A stretch of DNA of 64,000 nucleotides, taken from assembly GCA_013138735.1 (NCBI GenBank), contig WTCE01000009.1, positions 62,001 through 126,000 on the forward strand, read 5' to 3'. Position 1 is the stretch's first letter. Each line of letters starts with the position of its first letter. This stretch comes from Crocinitomix sp. (lineage in GTDB: Bacteria; Bacteroidota; Bacteroidia; Flavobacteriales_D; Crocinitomicaceae). The position numbers were made by a program, and so were the translations under genes. The notes under the pieces are model-generated. The model made no database searches and was not told the origin of the DNA. It was given only the letters and a program-made list of their open reading frames with translations. Shown in pieces: positions 25,011 to 32,470 of this stretch.

Positions 25011-25253
25011 TTAGGAATCGCTAAATTTTTTCAGGGCGTCTTTTAAGCTTTGCTTTTCGGTTTCAGAAAGAGATGCTGTTGAATCCTCTTCTTTAATCAG
25101 CGTTAACATCTTATTTACGGCATCCGAATCTGGTGCATAGTTCTTGCAACATTTGCACATCATTGTATGCAATTTAATCTGAAGTTTTTCTGAAAGTTTT
25201 AAGTCAGTCAAAAATCCTTTCTCTATATAATATGTTATTTTCTCACAATTCAC
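25011..25253 (-). CDS. zinc-binding anti-sigma factor (ZAS-like), small soluble form
   Basis: The 80-residue protein has the zinc anti-sigma pattern: an N-terminal NCEKIT and then H-T-M-M-C-K-C-C, which fits HxxxCxxC. It has no membrane segment, so it is a cytoplasmic protein. I place the start at GTG 25253, because it overlaps the sigma-factor stop as TAGTG and gives the usual short N-terminus; a TTG at 25280 would add nine residues. It is directly downstream of, and coupled to, the ECF sigma gene it probably inhibits. No experimental link is visible. Confidence 0.7.
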   Translation of the reverse strand: MNCEKITYYIEKGFLTDLKLSEKLQIKLHTMMCKCCKNYAPDSDAVNKMLTLIKEEDSTASLSETEKQSLKDALKKFSDS

Positions 25254-25807
25254 TATGCAAACCACTTTTTTTCGAGACAATCGCGTAATTGCAATTTGGC
25301 TCTATGAACGATTACCCAAAGGTTGGACGCAGTGATGTCATGATTATTACAAACTTCTTCACTTTCTTTTTCATCCACCATTTTATCCACAACAATTCCT
25401 TGCCATTTAGGAGGCAGAGAACCTATACATTCTGTAATTGCTTGACGCAACTCAGTGTTCTCCATTTTCTCTTCTACCTCAGATAAACGGCCTTTTGGCG
25501 AGTAGGTTTCTAAAAATTTACCTTTCATCATACCATCTGTTGCAAAGAAAGACATGGGTTTGGTTTTACGAGATTCCTGTTTACGCCAATGATCAATAAT
25601 TTTTCGCTTAAGAATTGAGAATAGCCAAGTTTTAACGGTACTTTTTCCTTGAAATTTATCAATTCCTTTCAATGCAGAAACGAATGTATCTTGAACAAGG
25701 TCTTTGGCTAAGTCGGAATCACTAACACGCACGACAGCAAAATTATAAAGCATATCCGCGTATTCATCTACCCATTTTGAGGTATCTATAGTCGTAATTT
25801 TTTCCAT
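25253..25807 (-). CDS. ECF-type RNA polymerase sigma factor
   Basis: The 184-residue protein has sigma region 2 (YNFAVVRVSDSDLAKDLVQDTFVSALKGI, about residues 21-49, then WLFSILKRKIIDHWRK) and a C-terminal region 4 helix-turn-helix (SEEVCNNHDITASNLWVIVHRAK, about 151-173). A 60-residue linker between them is normal. It should direct RNA polymerase to a small stress or envelope regulon. The anti-sigma gene follows with overlapping stop and start. Signals and targets are not visible. Confidence 0.9.
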   Translation of the reverse strand: MEKITTIDTSKWVDEYADMLYNFAVVRVSDSDLAKDLVQDTFVSALKGIDKFQGKSTVKTWLFSILKRKIIDHWRKQESRKTKPMSFFATDGMMKGKFLETYSPKGRLSEVEEKMENTELRQAITECIGSLPPKWQGIVVDKMVDEKESEEVCNNHDITASNLWVIVHRAKLQLRDCLEKKWFA

Positions 25808-25910
25808 CTACTATAAAGCTATAACATATTTACGAACGAAATCTTTATATGGATTTAAATTCATTGTAAACTTGGAGAATTATTGTAAACCTGAGTTGGC
25901 AATTCTATTC

Positions 25911-26582
25911 TTAGAATCCTATCCCCAATTTAATACCAATATGTAATCTAGGCGTTAATCCTGACTGTTCGAAATTTTGATATTCGAATACTTCAGTGAT
26001 TTCATTATAAACTTGTTCATAGCTATTGCCATTCTCTTGCGCTATACCAAAGCCACCGTAGAAGTCCCAAAAGATATTGTCCATAACCAAGTATTGGTAT
26101 CCAAAAGTAATTCGGCCAATTGCAAGTGATCTTGCCTCGTTCTTAACAACAGATAAACCCGCGTCATCATAGGTAAATGTGTTCACATACCTTTTAAACC
26201 TAAACTCTGGTGCTACGTAAAAATCTTCTGGAATTAATCCTGGATAATATCGTAATCCTAAAGCAAATGCTTGACCAATTTTGGGCTCTCGTGGACCGCT
26301 ATCAAATAAATTATCTAAATCATTGATGGCAACATTTAAATAATCATCAATTGTTAATCCTAAACCAACCTCAGCAGATAATTTATCCGTTAAAACACGT
26401 TCAAAGTAAACCGAAAAAGTACCAGAGAATGGCTCTAACATTCCAAATTTCACCAAGTTAACTACATCTGAAGATTTGCGTTCAGATTTAGACGAATTAA
26501 AAACGACCACTTTGGGTTCATCTTGACTATATAAGTTTAGTCCGTAAAAAGAAATGAGCGCGACGATTATAATATTTTTCAT
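25911..26582 (-). CDS. outer-membrane beta-barrel protein (small porin-like)
   Basis: The 223-residue protein begins with a signal peptide (MKNIIIVALISFYGLNLYSQ) and then shows alternating amphipathic strands with many Tyr, Phe and Gly residues (GMLEPFSGTFSVYFERVLT; FALGLRYYPGLIPEDFYVAPEFRFKR). It ends in HIGIKLGIGF, a typical outer-membrane terminal strand with terminal Phe. It is probably an eight- to ten-strand barrel with no known ligand. A TAATTTTG box at 26605-26612 is a candidate promoter. Confidence 0.75.
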   Translation of the reverse strand: MKNIIIVALISFYGLNLYSQDEPKVVVFNSSKSERKSSDVVNLVKFGMLEPFSGTFSVYFERVLTDKLSAEVGLGLTIDDYLNVAINDLDNLFDSGPREPKIGQAFALGLRYYPGLIPEDFYVAPEFRFKRYVNTFTYDDAGLSVVKNEARSLAIGRITFGYQYLVMDNIFWDFYGGFGIAQENGNSYEQVYNEITEVFEYQNFEQSGLTPRLHIGIKLGIGF

Positions 26583-26604
26583 TGTTCTAGTTAATTATAT
26601 ATGT

Positions 26605-26612
26605 CAAAATTA
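26605..26612 (-). promoter_or_regulatory. -7 promoter box of beta-barrel gene
   Basis: The minus strand reads TAATTTTG, a TAnnTTTG match, 22 bases before the start codon at 26582. Confidence 0.4.
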
Positions 26613-26679
26613 CGGTTAAATTTTATTATTAACGATATAAAGCGCATCTTTGAGTAAAATTTTAATGAAAAACAAAACT

Positions 26680-28302
26680 ATGAAAAATCAAATTAAGTCA
26701 TTATCCATTCTCATAATGGTTCTAATGACTTCGAGCACATCTTTCTCCCAAGACGTTAAGATTGAAAACGGAAGCCAATTTAAGGTAACAAGCCTCGAAT
26801 CAATTAAAACTATAATTGACGTAAAAGACGATCAGTCCTCTTTCTTAACAAGCTCTGGTTTATTAGGGAAAAAGTTTAGAGTATTGAACTTGGATGGATC
26901 ATTAGATATCAAAAGTAAATTCGAGATTGAAACGCCAAAAATTAACAATAAAAAAGTTAAATATATTGGTTCTGAAAAATTTGGTCCTTCTACGTTCTTC
27001 TTTTCTCGCTTTTTTGATCGTAAAGCTGATTCATATACTTTATATGCTTCAGAATTAGATCCAAACACAGGGAAATTCTTAAAAAATTATGAAGCGGCAC
27101 AGGTGAATGACGACAAGTTTGGAGCATTCTCAAATCCCTTCTCTACCTATACAAGTATTGATTCAACTAAAATGTTGATCTTAACTACATACCCTACAAA
27201 AAGAAATGAAAATGTAAGATATGGTTTAAAAGTTGTAAATCCTGACATGTCGACTGTATGGTCAAAAGATATTGAGTTCGGAGAAGCGGACAAAGACTTT
27301 AGATTAACTGATGTTGAAATTGATAGAGCTGGTAACATTCACATGATTGCGACTTTAAGAATGTCTCGTGAAGAGAAGAAAGAAAAAGATTCAAAATCAA
27401 GATATTATACAAATGTTTATTCTTATTTCCACGAAACTGGGGAATTAAAGCAATATGAAATTGGATTTTCTGATTACATCATTCGTTCAATTGATTTGGA
27501 TGTAAATGATAAAGATGAACTAATCGGAATGGGATTCTACAGCGATAAAAAATTCCAATTGGTTGATAGTTATAAAGGATTCTTCTTTATTAAAATTGAT
27601 CCAAGAACGAAAGAAGTTGTTGCGACAAATGTATCTCCTTTTAGTGAGGAATTAATTGAAGAATTGGCAGGGAAACGTAAAGCTAAAAAAGGTAAATTCC
27701 CTCCATATGTTGTACGTAAATCAATTCCTTTAGACAATGGTGGATATGCCGTAGTTGCGGAACATTATGTATATACACAAAGCACATCAACTTCTGCAAG
27801 CGGAGCGCAAACAACCACAGAATCTTGGTTATACGGAAACGTTGTTGTAATGTATATGAGTCCTGAAGGAAAAATGGAAACTGCATCTGTAATCAAGAAA
27901 AAACAATATTGTACTGCTAAGAATGGTGGAGCTAGTTTCTTACAGCTATTAGGCTTTGGTTTATATCCTGGGGTAAATGAATTACCTTATTATGGAATTT
28001 CAATCATTGAAAACAACAGTAATATTTACATTTTATATAATGCTAATCCTAAAAATGAGCAACGTGTAAAAGATGGAAAAAACCCTAAATCTGTTAGACA
28101 AAGAAATTCAGTAACAATGTTAGCCACATTTAAACCTGACGGAAGTGTTTTCGGAGATGTATTGTTCAAATCGAAAGACGCTAGTGCAGGTGTGAAAATG
28201 CCTTTAATGCCTCAGTCTTACGTTCAATATTCTGACAATGCTGCAATTATCTTTGGTAGAAAAGGTAAGAAAATGAGAGCTACTCGTATTACTATTGGAT
28301 AG
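26680..28302 (+). CDS. large secreted protein of unknown function
   Basis: The product, 540 residues from ATG 26680 (545 from ATG 26665), has a signal peptide ending near STSFSQ. The mature part is beta-rich with repeated strand-loop units such as DVEIDRAGNIHMIATL and DLDVNDKDELIGMGFY, which suggest a beta-propeller. No catalytic motif or T9SS sorting tail is seen, so it is probably periplasmic or bound to the outer membrane. A CATCTTTG box at 26643-26650 overlaps the upstream in-frame TTG, which argues against that TTG as start. The family is not recognised. Confidence 0.6.
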   Translation: MKNQIKSLSILIMVLMTSSTSFSQDVKIENGSQFKVTSLESIKTIIDVKDDQSSFLTSSGLLGKKFRVLNLDGSLDIKSKFEIETPKINNKKVKYIGSEKFGPSTFFFSRFFDRKADSYTLYASELDPNTGKFLKNYEAAQVNDDKFGAFSNPFSTYTSIDSTKMLILTTYPTKRNENVRYGLKVVNPDMSTVWSKDIEFGEADKDFRLTDVEIDRAGNIHMIATLRMSREEKKEKDSKSRYYTNVYSYFHETGELKQYEIGFSDYIIRSIDLDVNDKDELIGMGFYSDKKFQLVDSYKGFFFIKIDPRTKEVVATNVSPFSEELIEELAGKRKAKKGKFPPYVVRKSIPLDNGGYAVVAEHYVYTQSTSTSASGAQTTTESWLYGNVVVMYMSPEGKMETASVIKKKQYCTAKNGGASFLQLLGFGLYPGVNELPYYGISIIENNSNIYILYNANPKNEQRVKDGKNPKSVRQRNSVTMLATFKPDGSVFGDVLFKSKDASAGVKMPLMPQSYVQYSDNAAIIFGRKGKKMRATRITIG

Positions 28303-28307
28303 TTTGA

Positions 28308-28350
28308 ATGGGTTAATGTTAGAATGAAGGAATGATTTAATGTCGCTTTG
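28308..28350. repeat. GGGTTAATG..GGAATGATTTAATG minisatellite fragment
   Basis: Degenerate repeats of a (G/A)TTAATG unit after the large secreted-protein gene read, on the minus strand, as the CATTAAC-type pattern seen at 11.1 kb. It is non-coding. Confidence 0.4.
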
Positions 28351-28397
28351 ACTGAATCTGAATTTTGAAAACATTAACGATTCACAAAACAAGTTTA

Positions 28398-28436
28398 AAA
28401 AAAGGGCGACTTCACAATGTGAAGCCGCCCTTTTTA
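28398..28436. terminator. bidirectional Rho-independent terminator
   Basis: GGGCGACTTCACA at 28404-28416 pairs with TGTGAAGCCGCCC at 28418-28430, one mismatch, flanked by A and T runs on both sides. It separates the converging secreted-protein gene (+) and acyl-CoA dehydrogenase gene (-). Confidence 0.9.
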
Positions 28437-28477
28437 TGTTAATTGAAGTTTATTAAACTCGTAGAACCTAAGTTCGA

Positions 28478-30295
28478 TTATAGGTTAACTGCATCTGAAA
28501 GGCAATAAGAACCTTTTTCGATTAATTTAGTTGCGATTAATTGACGTGCGTTTTTAGTGTTAAACGGCGCCACTTTTGTGAATCGTTTTAAGCCCATCAA
28601 CATCATGCGCATTTCATCTCCTTCAACAAATGCCATCAATGCATCTTTACCCGATTTATTGATTCTATCAGCAGCGTCAAACAAGAATGTGTTTGCTATT
28701 GCAATGTACTCCGCACAAGCGTCTGCACCTTTTGCTTTCACCATTTTCTCAACACGTAACAGCAATGATTCGGCAACATAAACGTCATTCGCAATGTCTG
28801 CGATATTCATTAATATTTCTTGCTCTTTAGAAAGTGACATCATTAATTTTTGTGCTGCAGTTCCAGCCACCATCATTAAGACTTTCTTAAAATTAGCTAT
28901 GTACTTTTTCTCTTCAGCAAACAATTCATCCGAAGGATCTTCAAAATCTGGAATGCTCATCAGTTCATTGGCAACCGCCATAGCAGGTCCCATTAAATCC
29001 AATTCACCTTTCATGGCTTTTTTCAAAATCATATCCACTGTTAGTAAGCGATTGATTTCGTTTGTTCCTTCAAAGATTCTGTTAATTCTTGAATCGCGAT
29101 AAGCTCTTTCTACAGTTGATTCTGCTGAGAATCCCATTCCGCCAAAGATTTGCACGGCTTCATCCACACAATAATCCAAGACTTCTGATCCAACAACTTT
29201 AAGCATTGCACACTCAGCAGCGAATTCTTCAATTCCTTTTAAGGTTGCTTTTTGCTTATCCATTCCTTCAGCAACTTTTGCCGCAATGGTTTCATCAATA
29301 TTAGCAGCTAAACGATATACCGCCGCTTCTAAAGCAAACGTTCCTATTGCTTGCTCTGCAATTTTATGACGTATAGCTCCGTATTTAGAAATAACTCTGC
29401 CAAATTGTTCTCTTTCATTCGCATATTTAATTGAATGATTGATTACTTCTTTCGCTCCACCCATTACGCCAGCAGCTAATTTAATTCGCCCAATATTTAA
29501 AATATTCAAAGCAATTTTAAATCCTTTGTTGCGCTCGCCTAAAAGGTTATCTACAGGTATTGATACATTATTGAAAAATACTTGACGGGTAGATGATCCT
29601 TTGATCCCCATCTTTTTTTCTTCTGCATTTAATGTAATTCCATCTGCGTCTGCATCAACGATAAATCCAGTTAAGTTTTCATCATCTCCAATTTTGGCAA
29701 AAACAGTAAATACGTTTGCAAAACCAGCATTGGTAATCCACATTTTTTGCCCATTCAATACATAAGTCTTGCCATCTTCACTTAGCTTGGCCGTTGTTTT
29801 TCCAGAATTCGCATCAGAACCTGCACTAGGTTCTGTTAAACAATAAGCAGCTTTCCAAACGCCTGTTGCCAAGTTAGGAATGTATTTTTGCTTTTGAGCC
29901 TCAGTACCATAATACAAAATTGGTAAAGTTCCAATTCCAGTATGTGCGCCATAAGCCACAGAGAATGAATGTCCTCTTCCTAAATATTCCGTTGCTAAAG
30001 TGGCAGTTGGAAAGTCAGCTCCCATTCCACTCAACTCCATTGGTACAGACATACCTAAAACTCCCAATTCACCTGCTTTTTCAACTAAAGATGGCATTAA
30101 ACCTTCTTCCATTGCATCAATTCGGTCTAAATTAGGATCTATCTCTTGTCGAATAAACTCCAAACAAGTTTGGGCAATCATTCTTTGTTCTTCACTATAA
30201 TCTTCTGGAGTAAAGATTGACTCACAATTCGTTTCTTTAATGATGAATTCTCCTCCTTTGATTGGCTGTTTTTCTTCCATTTCTTCTTTTTTCAC
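28478..30295 (-). CDS. acyl-CoA dehydrogenase (long-chain type with C-terminal extension)
   Basis: The 605-residue flavoenzyme performs the first step of beta-oxidation, making trans-2-enoyl-CoA. The FAD and substrate regions AAYCLTEPSAGSDANS (about residues 150-165) and WITNAGFANVFTVFAKIG are present. The catalytic Glu region RIFEGTNEINR lies at about residues 410-420. The extra C-terminal 170 residues resemble the VLCAD/ACAD9-like extension. It is the last gene of the fad-type operon and overlaps the GNAT gene by four bases. An electron-transfer flavoprotein is not encoded in the window. Confidence 0.93.
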   Translation of the reverse strand: MKKEEMEEKQPIKGGEFIIKETNCESIFTPEDYSEEQRMIAQTCLEFIRQEIDPNLDRIDAMEEGLMPSLVEKAGELGVLGMSVPMELSGMGADFPTATLATEYLGRGHSFSVAYGAHTGIGTLPILYYGTEAQKQKYIPNLATGVWKAAYCLTEPSAGSDANSGKTTAKLSEDGKTYVLNGQKMWITNAGFANVFTVFAKIGDDENLTGFIVDADADGITLNAEEKKMGIKGSSTRQVFFNNVSIPVDNLLGERNKGFKIALNILNIGRIKLAAGVMGGAKEVINHSIKYANEREQFGRVISKYGAIRHKIAEQAIGTFALEAAVYRLAANIDETIAAKVAEGMDKQKATLKGIEEFAAECAMLKVVGSEVLDYCVDEAVQIFGGMGFSAESTVERAYRDSRINRIFEGTNEINRLLTVDMILKKAMKGELDLMGPAMAVANELMSIPDFEDPSDELFAEEKKYIANFKKVLMMVAGTAAQKLMMSLSKEQEILMNIADIANDVYVAESLLLRVEKMVKAKGADACAEYIAIANTFLFDAADRINKSGKDALMAFVEGDEMRMMLMGLKRFTKVAPFNTKNARQLIATKLIEKGSYCLSDAVNL

Positions 30296-30741
30296 AATGC
30301 TTTATACATTAATTTGTGTGGCCCTATTTTGGGTACTTGATAGACCTGCCCTTTTATCTTAAAATCTTGTTTCTCATAAAATCCAGTTGCAATTAACCGG
30401 GCATCACACCACAAGAGTTTCACATTCAATTTTTTTAATTCTTCAATCGCTTTTGCAACCAAACCAGCTCCAACTCCATATCCTCTCATTTCCGGATCAG
30501 TAGCCATAGCTCTTAAGCGGTATTGATTTTTCTCCTCAAATCTCGGATTAATCTCAACTATTAAAGTTACCACTCCCACCACCATATTATCCACGGTTGC
30601 TGCCATGTGAAAAGTAGTCTCGTCCGTATCTGGTCTGATTTGGCAAGCATCAGGGCCATCTAAATGCGGCCATAATACTTTGTAACGCAAATCTCTGATT
30701 TGGCTTACATCAACTTTTTTTATGTTAACGATATTTCTCAA
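30292..30741 (-). CDS. GNAT family N-acetyltransferase
   Basis: The 149-residue protein shows the acetyl-CoA binding motif A pattern RAMATDPEMRGYGVGAGLVAKAIEEL (about residues 77-102), with R-G-x-G-V-G as the pyrophosphate loop, and the motif B end FYEKQDFKIKG. It probably acetylates a small molecule or protein amine. It lies between the thiolase and acyl-CoA dehydrogenase genes with 2-base and 4-base junctions, so it is cotranscribed with beta-oxidation enzymes. Whether it modifies them is unknown. Confidence 0.85.
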   Translation of the reverse strand: MRNIVNIKKVDVSQIRDLRYKVLWPHLDGPDACQIRPDTDETTFHMAATVDNMVVGVVTLIVEINPRFEEKNQYRLRAMATDPEMRGYGVGAGLVAKAIEELKKLNVKLLWCDARLIATGFYEKQDFKIKGQVYQVPKIGPHKLMYKAL

Positions 30742-30743
30742 GC

Positions 30744-31922
30744 TTACATCATTTCAATTACACCAGCTGCTCCTTGTCCTGTTCCAATACACATTGTTAC
30801 AACACCATATTTACCTTGACGGCGTTTCAGTTCGCTCATGATTTGAACAGATAATTTAGCCCCTGTACATCCTAGTGGATGACCCAAAGCTATGGCACCC
30901 CCATTTACATTGACTATATCTGGATTTACGCCAGTTTCTTTAATAACCGCTAATGATTGTGATGCAAATGCCTCGTTCAATTCAAACAAATCAATATCCT
31001 TCAATTGCAAACCAGCCATTTTCACTGCGCCAGGAATCGCTTCCACAGGTCCAATTCCCATAATACGAGGCGGAACACCCACCACTTTATATGAAACTAA
31101 ACGCGCAATCGGTTCAAGGTTTAATTTTTTCACCATCTCTTCAGACATCATTAAGCAAAATGCTGCACCGTCTGACATTTGAGAAGCATTACCTGCTGTA
31201 ACAGATCCATCTGCCGCAAAAACTGGTCTTAATCGCGCTAAGGCTTCAACCGTTGTTCCCAACCTCGGTCCTTCATCCACGCTTATTACATTAACGCGCT
31301 CCGCTCTTTTGCCATTTTCATCTAAATAAACTTCGTTCACATTAATTGGAACGATTTCATCTGCAAATTTTCCGTCCTGAATAGCTTTCAATGCTTTCAT
31401 GTGAGAGTTAAATGCAAATTCATCCTGCGCTTCTCTTGAGATATCAAATTGCTTTGCTACTTCCTCTGCTGTATTTCCCATTCCCCAATACCAATCGGCA
31501 TGGTCTTTAGAAATTTTGGCATTTGGCACAATACGCCATCCACCCATTGCAATGGCCGACATTGATTCGGTTCCACCAGCAATAATAACATCTGCAAGTC
31601 CGGCTTCAATTTTTGCTTTTGCAATCGCCATTGTTTCAATCCCTGAAGAGCAATAACGGTTCACCGTCATACCAGGCACTTTATTGGTGTCCAATCCCAT
31701 TAATGAGATGAATCTACCAACATTCAAACCTTGCTCGGCCTCTGGCATTGCGTTCCCCACAATTACATCATCAATTAACTCGTGATCCAATTGAGGAACT
31801 TCTGACAGAATGTGTTTAATTACGTCAGCTGCTAAATCATCTGGGCGCGAAAATCTAAATCCGCCTTTGTTTGCTTTCCCTACTGCTGTTCGATATGCTT
31901 TTACTATATATGCTGCTTCCAT
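30744..31922 (-). CDS. fadA: acetyl-CoA C-acyltransferase (3-ketoacyl-CoA thiolase)
   Basis: The 392-residue enzyme cleaves 3-ketoacyl-CoA in the last step of beta-oxidation. The nucleophile Cys is in VNRYCSSGIETMA (about residue 90). The other active-site parts are NVNGGAIALGHPLGCTGA (His, about 350) and VVTMCIGTGQGAAGVIE (second Cys, about 380). The length is normal. It follows the HCDH/ECH gene after an inserted four-helix-bundle gene and precedes the GNAT gene. Confidence 0.95.
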   Translation of the reverse strand: MEAAYIVKAYRTAVGKANKGGFRFSRPDDLAADVIKHILSEVPQLDHELIDDVIVGNAMPEAEQGLNVGRFISLMGLDTNKVPGMTVNRYCSSGIETMAIAKAKIEAGLADVIIAGGTESMSAIAMGGWRIVPNAKISKDHADWYWGMGNTAEEVAKQFDISREAQDEFAFNSHMKALKAIQDGKFADEIVPINVNEVYLDENGKRAERVNVISVDEGPRLGTTVEALARLRPVFAADGSVTAGNASQMSDGAAFCLMMSEEMVKKLNLEPIARLVSYKVVGVPPRIMGIGPVEAIPGAVKMAGLQLKDIDLFELNEAFASQSLAVIKETGVNPDIVNVNGGAIALGHPLGCTGAKLSVQIMSELKRRQGKYGVVTMCIGTGQGAAGVIEMM

Positions 31923-31944
31923 GATTTTGATAGATATTAACCTC

Positions 31945-32010
31945 TAGTAATCAGTACTTAGTATTTAGTACTTGGTACTCAGTACTTGAAATTTAGTACT
32001 CTGAGCTTAG
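31945..32010. repeat. AGTACT repeat cluster, thiolase side of the four-helix gene
   Basis: Several degenerate copies of TCAGTACTTAG, TTAGTACTTGG and TCAGTACTTGA lie between the thiolase gene and the four-helix-bundle gene. The AGTACT core is itself a palindrome. A matching cluster lies on the other side at 32424-32460. Confidence 0.7.
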
Positions 32011-32058
32011 TTTATTATTAGTTATTTTATTTTTTATAGTTCTTAGTATTCTGAATTA

Positions 32059-32406
32059 TTATTTACTCAATTTTGATCTTTTTAAGGCATTTGTCATTCT
32101 TTGTAAATCTTGAATTTCTAATATCAGTTTATCCGTTTTTACATTAAATATTCTTTCAACAAGTATTAACTGTGTTTCAAGTTCAAAACTTGATCCTATT
32201 GCAATGTCTAAAAATCGACAAAACTCTTTATTTGTTTCTCTTCCCGCACCCTCGGCAATATTTGATGGAATAGATAATGCAGATCTAGTAATTTGGGAGG
32301 TGAAATTGAACTTTTCGTTTGCAAGCAAATCTCGAGATATTTCATAAGTGGACTCAACAATTAACATTGCTTTATTCCAAACTTTTAATTCTCTAAATTT
32401 ATGCAT
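32059..32406 (-). CDS. four-helix-bundle protein (S23/23S rRNA intervening-sequence family)
   Basis: The 115-residue protein has the family pattern FRELKVWNKAMLIVE at the start, QITRSALSIPSNIAEGAGRETNKEF (about residues 38-62) and FLDIAIGSSFELETQLIL (about 65-82). Relatives are encoded in 23S rRNA intervening sequences or as scattered genes, and the related Avd protein serves diversity-generating retroelements. No reverse transcriptase or template repeat is near here. It interrupts the beta-oxidation operon and is flanked on both sides by AGTACT repeats, suggesting acquisition as a cassette. Function is unknown. Confidence 0.9.
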   Translation of the reverse strand: MHKFRELKVWNKAMLIVESTYEISRDLLANEKFNFTSQITRSALSIPSNIAEGAGRETNKEFCRFLDIAIGSSFELETQLILVERIFNVKTDKLILEIQDLQRMTNALKRSKLSK

Positions 32407-32423
32407 CTCATTTACTTCTTATC

Positions 32424-32460
32424 TGAGTACTAAGTACTAAGTACTAAGTACCAAGTACTT
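32424..32460. repeat. AGTACT repeat cluster, HCDH/ECH side of the four-helix gene
   Basis: GAGTACTAAGTACTAAGTAC, then TAAGTACCAAGTACTT, gives four AGTAC(T/C) units at a regular 8-base spacing directly upstream of the four-helix-bundle gene. Confidence 0.75.
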
Positions 32461-32470
32461 TTTCTAATAT

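Noticed and set aside
32059-32406. Diversity-generating retroelement around the Avd-like four-helix protein
   Set aside because: No reverse transcriptase, template repeat or variable C-type lectin gene is present in the surrounding region.
31945-32460. CRISPR array suggested by regular AGTACT repeats
   Set aside because: Units are only about 8 bases, lack unique spacers of 26-40 bases and no cas gene is nearby.
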